Shown: positions 22,446 through 33,375 of the stretch, in pieces
Layout of the letters: each line of letters begins with the position of its first letter
Numbering within the stretch: position 1 is the first letter of the stretch
Source: Hyperoplus lanceolatus
Taxonomy: Eukaryota; Chordata; Actinopteri; Uranoscopiformes; Ammodytidae
Length of the DNA: 64,000 bases
Direction of reading: 5' to 3'
Assembly (NCBI GenBank): GCA_026929865.2
Contig: CM049410.1
Span: 9,982,001-10,046,000 of the forward strand
Translations under genes and position numbers: made by a program
Notes under the pieces: generated by a model
Told to the model about the DNA's origin: nothing
What the model saw: the letters and a program-made list of their open reading frames with translations, nothing else
Databases searched by the model: none

Positions 22446-22471
22446 CTACCAACTGAGCTAAGGGCGCCCCA
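22446..22471 (-). mobile_element. fragment of tRNA-derived SINE head
   Basis: The reverse complement reads GGGGCGCCCTTAGCTCAGTT then GGTAGG, identical to the start of the SINE at 826. No B-box or tail follows, so this is an isolated fragment. Confidence 0.55.
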
Positions 22472-23301
22472 AAATGGTACTTGATTTATAGAACATACTG
22501 TATTGGTTTGCGCTTTTTTACACATGGTGTATTGTATTTCTGTTGCACCAGCTCAGTTGCAGGTGTTAGACATGCTGATTCAGCTGAAATCTTCACCTGT
22601 GCATGGGTGCCACATATAAAAAAAATAGGTCCACCGTAGAGTAACAGTGTGAAAATTGTGGCCTGTCATGTGGAATATTGTCAGTTGGATCTGATCATCT
22701 TAAGCGTTCACATTTAACTTATTTTCTTTAAAATGAGAAGAGTGGCATGCCAAATTCAAAGCTTACCACTAGAGGGAGCCATAATACAAGGAATTTGAAT
22801 GTACAGACCTATACTGCATGCTTTATACTGTATTTATGATAGATAGTCAACCTTTCAATACTCTTAAACTACAATGTCTACTTTTACCAAAGTATAAATG
22901 CAATTTTGATTGTATTGCCATTTGGGTGTTTTGCGTTGGCACTCTTTGTATACGTCTCATTCCCAATTACAACAACTTTCTCAAAACAACCCTCCTATAT
23001 TCACATGTACTTATAAACAGGCATCACCTGTCCTGTCTTTTTGCAACCTAAATTGATTGAAAATTCATGTGTTTAGGAACAGGTCAGAGGGATGCTTCTT
23101 GTTCACACAACCCCACACAGCTATGGATTGTCAGCTGTTGCCACCACCTGAGACGGAGAATAATGAGGGAGGGGAGATACAGACCCACCGAGGGATTTTA
23201 ACCAACAACAAAAAAAGGAAATCAATATTCATGATTAGACTACTGCCCCCGCGAGACAGGAGTAAAATTAATTTCTGCTGCAGTGCTGAACGTGAGCTGG
23301 T

Positions 23302-23324
23302 GGTGTGTGTGTGTGTGTGTGTGT
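23302..23324. repeat. (TG)n microsatellite
   Basis: About eleven TG units. Confidence 0.9.
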
Positions 23325-23505
23325 TTAGTTTCCTGCTGTAACTGATAACGGTTCAGATCAAATGAAAGTAGGACTGGTTGTGGATGAAATAGGGCAGGAA
23401 TAGAAATAGCTCAGTAGCCTTGGCTCCAACTGTCTCTGGAGGGAGTGCTGTGTCAGTTGCCTCGTGTGTGTGCTGTTAAGCCGATGATGTCTATTCTCCA
23501 TCCAG

Positions 23506-23608
<103 letters not shown>

Positions 23609-23614
23609 AGAGAG

Positions 23615-23761
23615 ATGGAGAGGGAGATCCTGCCCAGGACCCACAAGCTCCTGGAATCCATGAGAAAGCATACGGTCTCTGCCAACGGCATTAAGATTAA
23701 AGGCATTGACAAGGAATGCGTTATTGCCAGCTCAGATGGGGCCTGCATAATCTGGGACCTG
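23615..23761 (+). pseudogene. solitary WD40 exon resembling cfap52 (wdr16)
   Basis: One frame contains HKLLESMRKH, then IKIKGIDKECVIASSDGA and CIIWDL, a complete WD-repeat blade end. From memory, CFAP52 (WDR16), a WD40 protein of motile-cilium axonemes, carries a closely similar ECV-x-AS-x-DG-x-CIIWDL segment in a single internal exon. No GT donor follows the WDL codons (CTG|GAGGAA). The upstream side is a (TG)48 run and GAGAGAGATGGAG rather than a normal acceptor. No neighbouring exons were seen within several kb. CFAP52 is the neighbour of USP43 in mammals, so this is best read as a fossil exon of a decayed cfap52 copy, possibly an ohnolog. A functional exon with unusual splice sites is less likely. 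Confidence 0.65.
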
Positions 23762-23769
23762 GAGGAACC

Positions 23770-24990
23770 CAGCACTCGCCCACTCCACCCCTTCTGTTTC
23801 TTTTCTGTTCAAATTAATTCACATCAGTGGAATGGTTGAATCAATTAAGTCATGATTAGGGCCCTCGTCTAGGTGCTCAGAAATTCAGTCAGAAGAAACC
23901 TCACATCTTTCATTGTGCTGTTTTAAAATGAAACAATTGCTCAAAACCTACAAAACGTATGTAGTGTGACGCTCTTGCCTTTGGTGATATTTTGCCAGGG
24001 CAGTGTGACAGTCACAGTGCATTGTTCTGTAAGCTAAGGGAGTGTTTGTTCCCAGAGCAGAAGGCATATATGACTCAGGCGACCAGATGGTCTCTGTTGC
24101 CTATCTTCATCTTTGGGGATGACATTTCCTTCTTTGCACAGAAGAGTGTCACAGGCAAAATGACCTCTCCATTTATAGACCTAACATGACGTAACTATTG
24201 GGCTACCAAATAGCAGCAACTCTTATCTTATTATGTGCTGTTTCTTACTACATTAATGTTCAAAGGGTTGTGCTCCGTATGATGTTCCCCCCACATCAAA
24301 GACAATTGTAGGCTGAATACGGAACAAATGCATCTACAGTATGCCTAAAATGTTGCAACTCCCCTTTACAGAGTAAGGGAAGAACTTGTGAACACAACAA
24401 GGAATCAGGTGTTAGCCGTGAAGGAATCGTCTTTGCAAGTGAAATACTTAAAGGTACCTGGCTTTGGAAAGGAAATGCAAATGCAAGATTGCTCTAAAAA
24501 TAACATCAAATAACAATTGCAAGAGGAGGCAAAAGGGAGAAAAAGACAACTCCCAAACCCAGGGGTGCTGGCTTATTGCTCAGCCACAAACTTTCAAACA
24601 TGCACATTGCAACACTGTATATGAAGGAGCAGCTCAGAGGAATTGTAGGTTATTATTGCAGGAGTAACACATTTTCATCAAGTCCTTTGGAGTACAATGA
24701 TAGAAAATATACTCCAGTCTGTTGCCTTTTGGTACTGTCAGAAGTCATCATAAATGTGCATTGAAGCAGGTGGTAAGGAGTTGGAGTCCACACAGCGTAT
24801 ATCAGGATAGTAAAGAATTGGAGCCTTACATTTGGTATTGTATCTTTGATGTCCAATGCTGGAGGACATGCAGGGCGTCGGCTATGAGTCCCCCAGGTAC
24901 TGTATATCACAGTGGCTTAAAGCAGGGAAAGCTTGTACCCGTTGGCACAACCGGGTAAATGTGAAACCTACGTATTTCATGGAAGTTGGA
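23770..24990. other. intergenic, nothing recognised
   Basis: Searched by eye for further cfap52-like exons (WD dipeptides, GTDRKI-type motifs) without success. No bounded repeat was seen. Confidence 0.4.
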
Positions 24991-25518
24991 TCTACAGTGC
25001 AGTGTGTAAATGGAATTGGCTTTTTTCCGAACTGACTTGAAATAAATGGAATATAATATTCTTAGTGTGTTTAATCACTTGAAAATAAAAGCTTTTGTTT
25101 CTTTTATTATCTCAAAATGAGCCTTTTGTAAGAGTGGGGCGAGCCGCCATGTTGCACTGCCATGTTTCTACAGTTGCAGAACGGACAAACTTAAGGGCCT
25201 TACGAGTTTTGATATAGGTGTCCGCCTGAAATGCACCTTTTTGCAAGACAAAGAATGAGAACTATTGCATAATTTATATATATATTATATTATATTTAAT
25301 ATTGCAACATTTTAAATAACTAAATACATCTTCACTTTGTCACTTGATGTTTTGTTAAAACTTGGGGTAGTGGTGCTGATTTCATCTTAAGTAACTAGCT
25401 TGTTGTCCTTGAAGGCCACTGTAGCTTCTGTAAATTTTCCAAACGGGAGCGGGAGTTGCAATCTTGGACTTTCACTGCTGACGCCAAAATACACGTTATT
25501 ACACATTGCACCTTTAAG
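24991..25518. mobile_element. MITE with CTTAAAGGTGCAATGTGTAA-type end
   Basis: Read on the minus strand it starts CTTAAAGGTGCAATGTGTAA and contains ATGGCAGTGCAACATGGCGG and TTAAAACATCAAGTG-like sequence. It ends with a complementary CAGTGTGTAA...-type terminus near 24991-25009. This layout matches an abundant teleost MITE. It is non-coding, and the exact ends and target duplication are unclear. Confidence 0.6.
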
Positions 25519-25779
25519 TTGCTTCTGCAGTGGGTTTTTTTCCTCATGAACAGTAGTTGGTTCGTTGCAGAGGCCTTTGGCGAGTTGAGGCTTTGCGTGT
25601 TTGTGTACTGGCCCTTCAATTCGGGTCTGTTGCATGTTGTGGTTATTCTCAGTGCTGGCCCATCTGCTGCGTGCACCACTCTGTCAGCCTAAAGTATGTC
25701 ATGAGTATTCTCCAGGTTCCTCTCTCTCTCTTGAAATTGAGCCTGCTGGTAGATTAGTTCTTCCTTCCCAACAGCAACA

Positions 25780-26395
25780 TAGCCTGGCTCCGCCCGCCCG
25801 CCTACTTCCAGCCAAATTTCATTTTCCCTTCAGTAGTCAGTCTGGGTGTTCAGCGCATTTCCCAGATTCTCCGGAGAATCTACAGCCGTCCAATCAGCGA
25901 ACAGAGCGAGTGGCTGAGAACGATGACGTCGAAGTCGCGCTCCAGTTTCAGTTGAATGCTGCGTTCCTTTATACTCGGAAGAAGGAGATTTCCGACTTGG
26001 TAGTTCCGAGTTCCGACCTGTCTGTGTTCCAGTGCATCTGCTCGCGAAAGTATGGACGCCTAAAACCTTTCTTGTCCAAATAACTAAACGTTAGGCTCTA
26101 ACAAGTTACTGTTGCCAGGTACCGGTAGATTCATAGACTACAATATGTAGTGAAGTCGGAATTTTCCGAGTTCCCTGTCTAACTGGAACGCACCGTCAAA
26201 AGCCGGCTCATGACACACGTGATGACCAAACGTGATGCGATTGGTTGGCTAATCCAGAGTGGCACTGGGCAGATCCAACAGTTTTAAACTTCAACAGACA
26301 CCCGCCTCCAAGTGAGTGAACGTTTGCCAATTACAGCACTTCCAGACCTTCTGTACAAATGAAATGAAGTACGATGGTCTGGTTGGACCAGGCTA
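25780..26395. mobile_element. DNA transposon with TAGCCTGG ends and 9-bp TSD
   Basis: Termini TAGCCTGGCTCC (left) and TAGCCTGGTCCA (complement of the right end) are flanked by an exact ACAGCAACA at 25771-25779 and 26396-26404. A 9-bp duplication suggests a Mutator-like element (8 bp plus a chance match would suggest hAT or P). It is 616 bp and non-coding. Inside lies a palindromic section at about 25957-26195 with GCTGCGTTCC and GGAACGCACC ends and several TTCCGAGTTCC/CGGAA motifs, perhaps a second, nested MITE. Confidence 0.65.
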
Positions 26396-26397
26396 AC

Positions 26398-26474
26398 AGC
26401 AACATGCATACACAGTACCATACCATCATCAGCACCAAGCAACATGCATACACAGTACCATCATCAGCACCAAT
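26398..26474 (+). repeat. two-copy tandem duplication (~40 bp)
   Basis: AGCAACATGCATACACAGTA followed by CCAT...CATCAGCACCAA occurs twice in a row (26398-26436 and 26438-26474). The first copy has an extra ACCAT. It starts in the target duplication of the preceding transposon. Confidence 0.85.
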
Positions 26475-26479
26475 CAGAA

Positions 26480-27854
26480 GGCCAGCAGAGCAGGAGGCTC
26501 AACCTCTGAGCCAAGGCTTAGCTCAGAGACTCACTCTTAAGGTTGAATTAGGAAGAGGAGAATCAGTCATTGCGATTTTGCAATAGATCTGCATTTTTTT
26601 TTTGTGTTAGTAAGACAGTCTCGTGTGATTATACACACAGTATAGAGTGAGCAAAGGAGATAAGCTCTCCGGCTTTTCTATACGTCACAGCCAAGGAATA
26701 GTTATAATCCTGTACACTGTAACCTTTGATTAAATCCTTCCAAGGCTAAGCTAATGAATTTCCTCTGCAGGATGCTGGGGTCTTTTATTTACAGTCTATG
26801 GGGGTCTCATACACGTATCCACCATCTTCCCAAGAGAGGCCTTTTTTAATTGGCAAAAACAAGTAAAATAATGATGTTTTTAAATACATGTTCACATTGT
26901 AAGTCCAGTGTTATACACCACTTATGCACTAGCAGCAATGCAACACTTGACTCAACAAAGTAATCTGGCAGATAGAATTACATGAACAAAATAATGTGTC
27001 AATATTCATTTTTACATATCTATCACCATCCACTGCATTTAACAACTGACTTCATTATAGCTCCCTTATCTACATTAAGACTCCTGTGACACTTCACCAT
27101 CCCCTGTATAGCTGACGTGGTCTCCCTTATTAGAAATGGTTCAATTACAGTTGGATTTGGTGTCATCTTCATCCAAAAAAATTATGGACTACATAACCAT
27201 TTTCAGTTTTGCTAAAGCTGAGACAAGAAGAATTGTGAGGAATTTAAAATGATTAACAATATTAAGAGTCCATCATGTAGTAAGGCTGTGAATCAATGAC
27301 TCCACGATGCGAACAATTTAAACGATTTAGTTATTTAATTCAGACTCAAAACCTGGCATTTCAGGGCAAATAACCGTAATGCTACATCTACAGGAGCAGA
27401 GGTACAGTAGTTACGAACTGTAAGCGGTGTCTAGCAAGGGAGAAGTTACCTGAACCAACCCTTGTATGTTTACAAATGTTATAGATAATTACAATCATTT
27501 CAGTGCACCTTCTGTTCATTTAGTCATTTGCACTTCATTTAGCCTATACATTTACTATGCTGCTGTATTGTTTCTATAATTATAATTCACATCTTTTTCT
27601 ACTTTATATATTTTTCTTATCGTTGTTAGTTATAGTTCTGTGCTGTTCCTTCCTATTGAGCACCTTGGCAGGGTGTAATGGACATAATGGACATACAAGG
27701 AATCCCATTCTGATGTTTTCATCTCTAGACAGTTTTGAGGCCTAAATCCTACTGAACAAATAATCCATTACTTTCATAGAAATCTGCCTATCTTGCTTTT
27801 CTGTAGATCATCTCATGACCGCTCAGATTTAACTTGTGATCACATAAATTGGGG
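26480..27854. other. 1.4 kb intergenic, nothing recognised
   Basis: AT-rich sequence, no supported gene, RNA gene or bounded repeat. Confidence 0.4.
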
Positions 27855-28372
27855 ACTGTAGGCAAGCCCGGTGACTTGTCATTTTCTGCTAGCCGTCAGG
27901 TTCTGCGCATGCGCATTCCGAAAATAATAATCCTGCGTGAGCAGCCATCATATTCTGCTACCTTTTTGGCTGATGGCGAGTATTTTCTTTAAAACATGTT
28001 TTTAACTGCGTAATGCTACACATATGTTTAAATTGTGCCTTTTGACCTGTGAGCATGTACAATTGTGCATGTTGCCACTGGCTTTGCTGCTGAATATAGA
28101 AACAAAATGATAGGCTTTTCTATGTGATAACTTTACCAGACTCGGAAAAGTTTTCGCCGGTGGTGGGGGAGGGGGATGTACATGGGTAGTGGTGTAAAAT
28201 AACGTGATTCTGAAGTGGGAGCATTATTTGATAGAGACAATTGATCTCACATTATACCCTACTAAATCTATAATAACGTTATAAAGGAGCATCAAAATAT
28301 GCTTCCCAAGCTTTCAGTGTAGGCTACAAGGGGTGAGTAGTGGTGTAAGTAACGTGATTCTGTAGTGGGAGC

Positions 28373-29000
28373 CAGGGGCGGTTCTACAGGGGGGCAAGGG
28401 GGGGCAGCGGCCCCCCCACTGAAGAGCCTTGCCCCCCCAGCTGCCCCCCTAACTTTTGCATTCTCAAAAATGTACTTGTAAGAACAAACCGTCACTATGT
28501 CAACAAGCCACTCAAATAATTTAAACAAACAATACATTGAACAAAAGTAAATTATTTTAAATCTAATCTTATGCCCTGCCCCTCAAATACTTAGCCACGG
28601 CCCTGCATCATATGCGCATATCAGCGATCACACAGTTTGTCACACACAGCGCGCTTCTGTGCCATGCAGCCCGGTGAAGAGTAACTGACCTGCTCCGAGC
28701 ATCTTAAGGTGAAGTTAGTTTACCCTTGTGAATTTTAAACACACCAATTTAACTTAAAGTTAAATTTGTAATGAATGTAATGCAATGTAAAAGTAGCTAA
28801 TTCATCGATAAGAGCACATCCATTCACCATTGGCCAAAAGGGAAATCACTGCTTGTGACTTGTAGGAGCATATTGCCTTTTTATTAATTTGTAGGCCTAT
28901 TGTAGTAGGCTACAGGCAAGAGCTTGATAAAAATATAAAAAAAAAATTGCATGTTCGATGCATACAATTTAACAGTGGATCGCCGTTTCGAGAGAGAGCG

Positions 29001-29038
<38 letters not shown>

Positions 29039-29637
29039 TTCCGTTTCTGAGGCATTGAGTTACTACAGTGACACTGACAGTGCTATAGGAGATCGATAAT
29101 TTTTGTTTGAATAGCCAAACATAGCCTACTAAAAACTCTCACATATCACAGCAAACGAGCTGCACAAATTAAACCAGGTTACATTAGGCTATCACATGTT
29201 AAAGACATGAATAAATAAGTGGAGGGAAAAGAAGAAATAAATGTGAGTGATGAAGAGGAGGTTTTATATTCAGACAGAGAGACAGAGGCAGGTAGTGATC
29301 AGCAGGCAGATGAAAGGTAGGCTGAGGGTCTGACTGCAGTCCCAGCCTATACTGTATTGTTATTCTCTTTCCATATAAATTCCACTAGACTAGCATGATA
29401 TGTCATGTCACTCAAAATAACATGTTTCAATGACTGCCTGTTTTCTGTTGTAGCAATGTGTTGTATAGATTAAGCTATGTAGGCTTCAGATATAGGCTAC
29501 AAATGTCTTATTTTATCAGAAATGATGATCAATATAATATATATGGGGATTCCTGCTACCGTCCTCCCATGCCCCCCTGCCAAGACCTCTTGCCCCCCCT
29601 TCGCCACCCCATGTAACATTTTCTAGATCCTCCGCTG
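28373..29637. mobile_element. hAT element with CAGGGGCGGTTCTA ends, 8-bp TSD
   Basis: The ends CAGGGGCGGTTCTAC and CAGCGGAGGATCTAG (complement of the right end) are flanked by an exact GTGGGAGC at 28365-28372 and 29638-29645. Long C/G runs (GGGGGGCAAGGGGGGGCAGC) are subterminal, as is usual for this hAT type. An acidic open stretch at about 29220-29320 (VSDEEEVLYSD) followed by GTAGGC may be a relic of a transposase exon. A GA microsatellite lies at 28990-29037. It inserted within tandem unit 2 of the surrounding element. Confidence 0.88.
28990..29037. repeat. (GA)n microsatellite
   Basis: Mostly perfect GA units with two GC interruptions. Confidence 0.9.
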
Positions 29638-30066
29638 GTGGGAGCATTATTTGATAGAGACAATTGGTCTCACTAAGCCTACTGTACCCCTGAAATCTTC
29701 AATAAATATGTTATAAATCAGCATCAAAATATGCTCCCAGTATTCCTACAGTGTGGATGAATGGTGTAAAAGTACGTGATTATGTAGGCCTACTGGGAGC
29801 ATCGTTTGATAGAGAGTAAGGTAGCATTTTCTGATAGGGTAGCATGATTTGATATAGGCTATTTAACACTAACAGCATCAAAATATGCTCCCCATATTCC
29901 TACACTGTAGGCTACACTGTGTGCAGTGGTGTAAAATAACGCGATTCTGAAGTGGGTGCATCGTTTGATAGAGGTAATTGTCTATACGCTACCAATGACG
30001 TAGGGTAGCATTTTCTGATAGGTAGCAAAATCTGACAAGGGAGCAGAAAATGTCAGGACACCGGCC

Positions 30067-30118
30067 CTAGGCATAGGCAGTATAGGCAAATGCTAGGCAT
30101 AGGCAGTATAGGCAAATG
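30067..30118 (+). repeat. 26-bp unit repeated twice
   Basis: CTAGGCATAGGCAGTATAGG plus CAAATG occurs at 30067-30092 and again at 30093-30118, next to the left part of the outer hAT terminus. Confidence 0.9.
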
Positions 30119-30827
30119 CTAGGGGCGCATCCATCCGCAGGGGGCGCCGCTACAAAAAAGAAATGGGCTACCAAAACTTTATGTTAATTTTTTTTACTAA
30201 TACTGTTAATACTATAATTTCAAAATATGAGTTAAGCTTAAGATATGACAACTACTGAGGATAGACAAACTATTAAAAAAAAAATTGAAGCGCCCCCCTC
30301 TCCTCCGATAGACTCTTCCAGATTTCTGGCGATCATCAGCCAGGTATCTGAACGGTAACTTCACCGGTCGGAACCGGAAGGAAAGAGCGCACACCCATGG
30401 ACATATAAAAAAACCATGTCAAAATGACAAAAGCTCTCTCGTGCCAAGGGAATACTGAGAAGGAAAAGAAGAGGAGGAAAAACGTGACAAAGACAGAGGT
30501 AGGCCTACAGTTACGTTAATGTGATGAATGAATAGTGTGCTGCATTGTTTTAGCCGTTGTAGGAGCAGTGTGTTAACTTGCTAGCTTACTTTTGGAAGAT
30601 GGGTAACGTTACTCCCAGCTTAAATTCATCAGAGGCATTTAGAAATATTTTTCATGTAGCCTACATCCCCTGTCATAATTTGCCAAAGTTTGCACTGCTT
30701 GTAATAGTTATTAGAAAGCTATTCCTTTTCCACTATAATTAATGGTTGTCAACCTTGGGTTTATTGTGTTAGTTGACATAAGTGTTAAAAGTGCACAGTA
30801 TAATAACTGTTAATATTGCATACTTTA

Positions 30828-30893
30828 GGCAAGTCAAGTTTATTTGTGAGGCACTTTTCAACACAAGGTAAATCAAAGTGCTATACATAAAGC
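30828..30893 (-). mobile_element. L2-like LINE 3'-end fragment
   Basis: Read on the minus strand it contains AGCACTTTGATTTACCTTGT and ends AATAAACTTGACTTGCC. This is the same 3' terminus as the intact L2 copy at 52040-52107 (AAAGCACTTTGAGTGGCC...AATAAACTTGCCTTGCC). Confidence 0.7.
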
Positions 30894-31315
30894 CATGAGA
30901 TATCATCAGAAGGCTTGATTCTGATTTAATAAAAAGCAGGAGCAAACTTTTCCGTTTGATTGTACCTTACCTAGGCCTATAGCTTTCCATTAGTTACTGC
31001 TTCTCTTCACTCTGGTTGGATGCTAAACTGCATTTCATTTTAATGACAAGAGTTTAATCTTATCTAATTTCCATTTTAAAGCTTTTCACCATGTATTCAT
31101 ATAAATCATGTAACAACATGTATACTTCTCTTTCCTCTTCAGGTTTTCATTTGAAATACTTTGAGCCACCTGTCCTGCAGACATCTTCTCCACCTTAGCA
31201 CAGCCCAGTGATGCAGCATGAGGAATAAAGGCTTCACCAATAGACCCAAAGGCAAGAGTAGTCAGGCTGTAGCAAGGTGAGGTGAGCTTGTTGAGATATG
31301 AAGATGAGGTCTTAA

Positions 31316-31578
<263 letters not shown>

Positions 31579-31993
31579 AAATGTAGACAGCTCTCTGTTG
31601 GAATCAAGTTAAATAGCAGTACAGACCAGAGGTCTCTGTCATTTAATTTTGTAATATAGCTTTTGTGTGGAATTATATTCAATGCAAAGTTATGATTTAT
31701 TGAAACCATACTTGTAATAGATTATAATTTTAAATGTTAACGTCTGCATTTTTTTGTGCAAATCGTAATATTGTATTAATTTTTTAATGTTGTTGTTTTA
31801 ACTTGTTTTGTAATATGTTTTTTTATTTTGTGGGTTATTTTCTATCTAAAATAAAATGAAATGTCAAAGACAAAGCTATCCAGTTCTGTGTGAGTGTATG
31901 AACAGTGGTGGACCTGACTGCAATGCAATGGGGGGCGCCAACTAAAATCTTGCCTAGGGCGCCAAATTGGTCAGGGCCAGCCCTGACTGTAGG

Positions 31994-32495
31994 CTAGCCT
32001 ACTGACGGAGCTACCGTATGAAGTAATTAAAAGTAACCCCACCTCGAAATCCTTTACAACAGAAGGCCTATTAGTCATAGGACTACTTGTGCTTAAATAT
32101 GATTTTGAATTAAGTAGTTGTAGCCTACTTGTTCGCGCTAAACACTATTTCACACTACGGTTTTGGATGCCTATACTAACGGTTCTACTTTTTCCACCAA
32201 ATAAAAACAATTCTACGACAGATTGTTTTTTCAACGCTGACCACGTGAAGCAATGGGGCCGTAGCCTACACTGCTCTCTTATCTCCTCCTTGAGCAGTGG
32301 GAGTACTGGGAGGGGGCAGTCGCACAATCGCAAGTCTTTTTTTTTTCTTCTCGAAGTTGGGAGCGATGGGAGGGGAGCGCTCAGTGCCGCAGCTGGACGG
32401 CGCAGCGCAGCAGCAGCAGCAGTGTTGGCTCGTGTTGTGCTGGGCGCGACGAGACGAGATGCTGCTAGTGACAGCGGTGGCGTCGGGGTGAAAGA
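31994..32495. other. proximal upstream region of usp43
   Basis: The sequence shifts from AT-rich to GC- and CpG-rich toward the right end. A T-run with TTCTTCTCG lies near 32338-32355. No TATA box is evident. The transcription start cannot be fixed from sequence. Confidence 0.4.
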
Positions 32496-32748
32496 ATGAA
32501 CGCCTTCAGTAAGTGCTGGGATGGATGAGGAAGGTTTACCGTCAGCAGCGCGCGGTGGAATAACAACAGTGTGCCGTTGTGCCTCCTCTTGGCTCCGCGA
32601 TGGTGTCACCTCTGTTGTGCGCTTTTCCCTCCGCTCTCCGGACAGGGGACACTGGCACAGAACAAGTGACACACCGGCGTCGGAATTTACACAATTATCA
32701 GTCTCAGAATAGACGGACGAGGAGGGAGTAGAGAAGCCGGGCGCTGAC
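32350..32748 (+). promoter_or_regulatory. probable CpG-rich promoter / 5' UTR of usp43
   Basis: GC-rich block directly upstream of the usp43 start, with (CAG)5 at 32408-32422. Two short upstream ORFs are visible: ATG at 32496 (10 codons) and ATG at 32521 (63 codons, in frame with usp43 but closed by TAG at 32710-32712). If included in the mRNA they could dampen translation of the main ORF. The in-frame TAG 36 nt upstream of 32749 supports 32749 as the true start. Confidence 0.45.
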
Positions 32749-33375
32749 ATGGAGAAACAGAGCAGAGGAAGGGAGGAAACGCCGACAGCGAAGGAGGAGA
32801 AACGCAAGGAGAAGAAGCCAAAACCTGGGAAGCTTTTCAGAAAGAAGTCGTTGAAGTCCGTGGGAAGCTTTATGAACAGAATCATGAAAACTTTGGGCAC
32901 TTTTACGCACTTTGGAGACGCTGACGCACGCGACGCGGAGGACGACGACGGGGGGTTTCGGAACGGCGCACCTTGCACCCTCAGCGCCAGCTCGGGAGTC
33001 ATGAAAGAGGACGTACAGGTGGCTTGGGAGCGCGTGGGGAAGAACACGTCGAGCACGTCTTCTTCTCTGTGCACTGGCAGGGAGAAACTCCTTTACCAGT
33101 ACGGAGAGAAAGTGCCAGGTGTTCTGGGGCTGAAAAACCACGGCAACACCTGTTTCATGAACGCCATGGTGCAGTGTCTGAGCAACACCGACCTCCTCGC
33201 AGAATACCTGGGGCTGGAGAGATACAAGCAGGACCTGAGTCAGCCCAGACTGAACGGGGTGGTGAGGGGTGACGAGATGAGGCTTGCCAAGGGAGAAGTC
33301 ACCGAGCATTTGGCATCACTTGTGAGGGCTCTGTGGACTCTGGAGTACACCCCACAGCTGTCTGTGGACTTTAAG
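32749..33375 (+). CDS. usp43 coding exon 1 (residues 1-209)
   Basis: Ends TTTAAG|GTAAAA, phase 0. It holds the Cys box (TGT at 33151-33153). After GLERYKQDLSQPRL a loop of about 20 residues (to RLAKG) precedes EVTEHLASLVRALW. As recalled, the human protein is shorter here. The region is CpG-rich, unlike the introns. Confidence 0.93.

Larger units (their letters stand above)
22363..23500. other. intergenic with a SINE-head fragment and a TG repeat
   Basis: No gene is seen. A short minus-strand match to the SINE head lies at 22446-22471, and a (TG)11 tract at 23302-23324. Confidence 0.4.
28183..30040 (+). repeat. four tandem ~155-bp units (interrupted)
   Basis: Each unit begins GTGGTGTAAAATAACGTGAT, continues GTGGGAGCATTATTTGATAG, and in copies 1-3 later has AGCATCAAAATATGCTCCC and CTACAxTGTAGGCTAC. 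Copies start near 28188, 28340, 29763 and 29925. Copy 2 is interrupted by the hAT at 28373-29637. Copy 4 runs into the right terminus. Confidence 0.85.
27868..30064. mobile_element. non-autonomous DNA element with internal ~155-bp tandem units
   Basis: The left end CCGGTGACTTGTCATTTTCTGCT and right end complement CCGGTGTCCTGACATTTTCTGCT are inverted repeats. Similarity extends further into GTCAGxTTxTGC. The interior is made of about four tandem copies of a unit of about 155 bp (see the next entry), one of them split by a 1265-bp hAT. No coding capacity. The superfamily is not assigned because the target duplication is obscured by abutting elements. Confidence 0.65.

Noticed and set aside
32145-33074. 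309-residue minus-strand ORF and 32704-33309 minus ORF
   Set aside because: Antisense shadows of the GC-rich usp43 first exon and 5' UTR, with no domain.
32749-33375. Assignment of the protease to USP31
   Set aside because: The N-terminus is USP31-like, but LKNHGNTCFMN, TDLLAEYL, YGSQF, QHDALEF, HCLKQ and PLRQTR all fit USP43 better.
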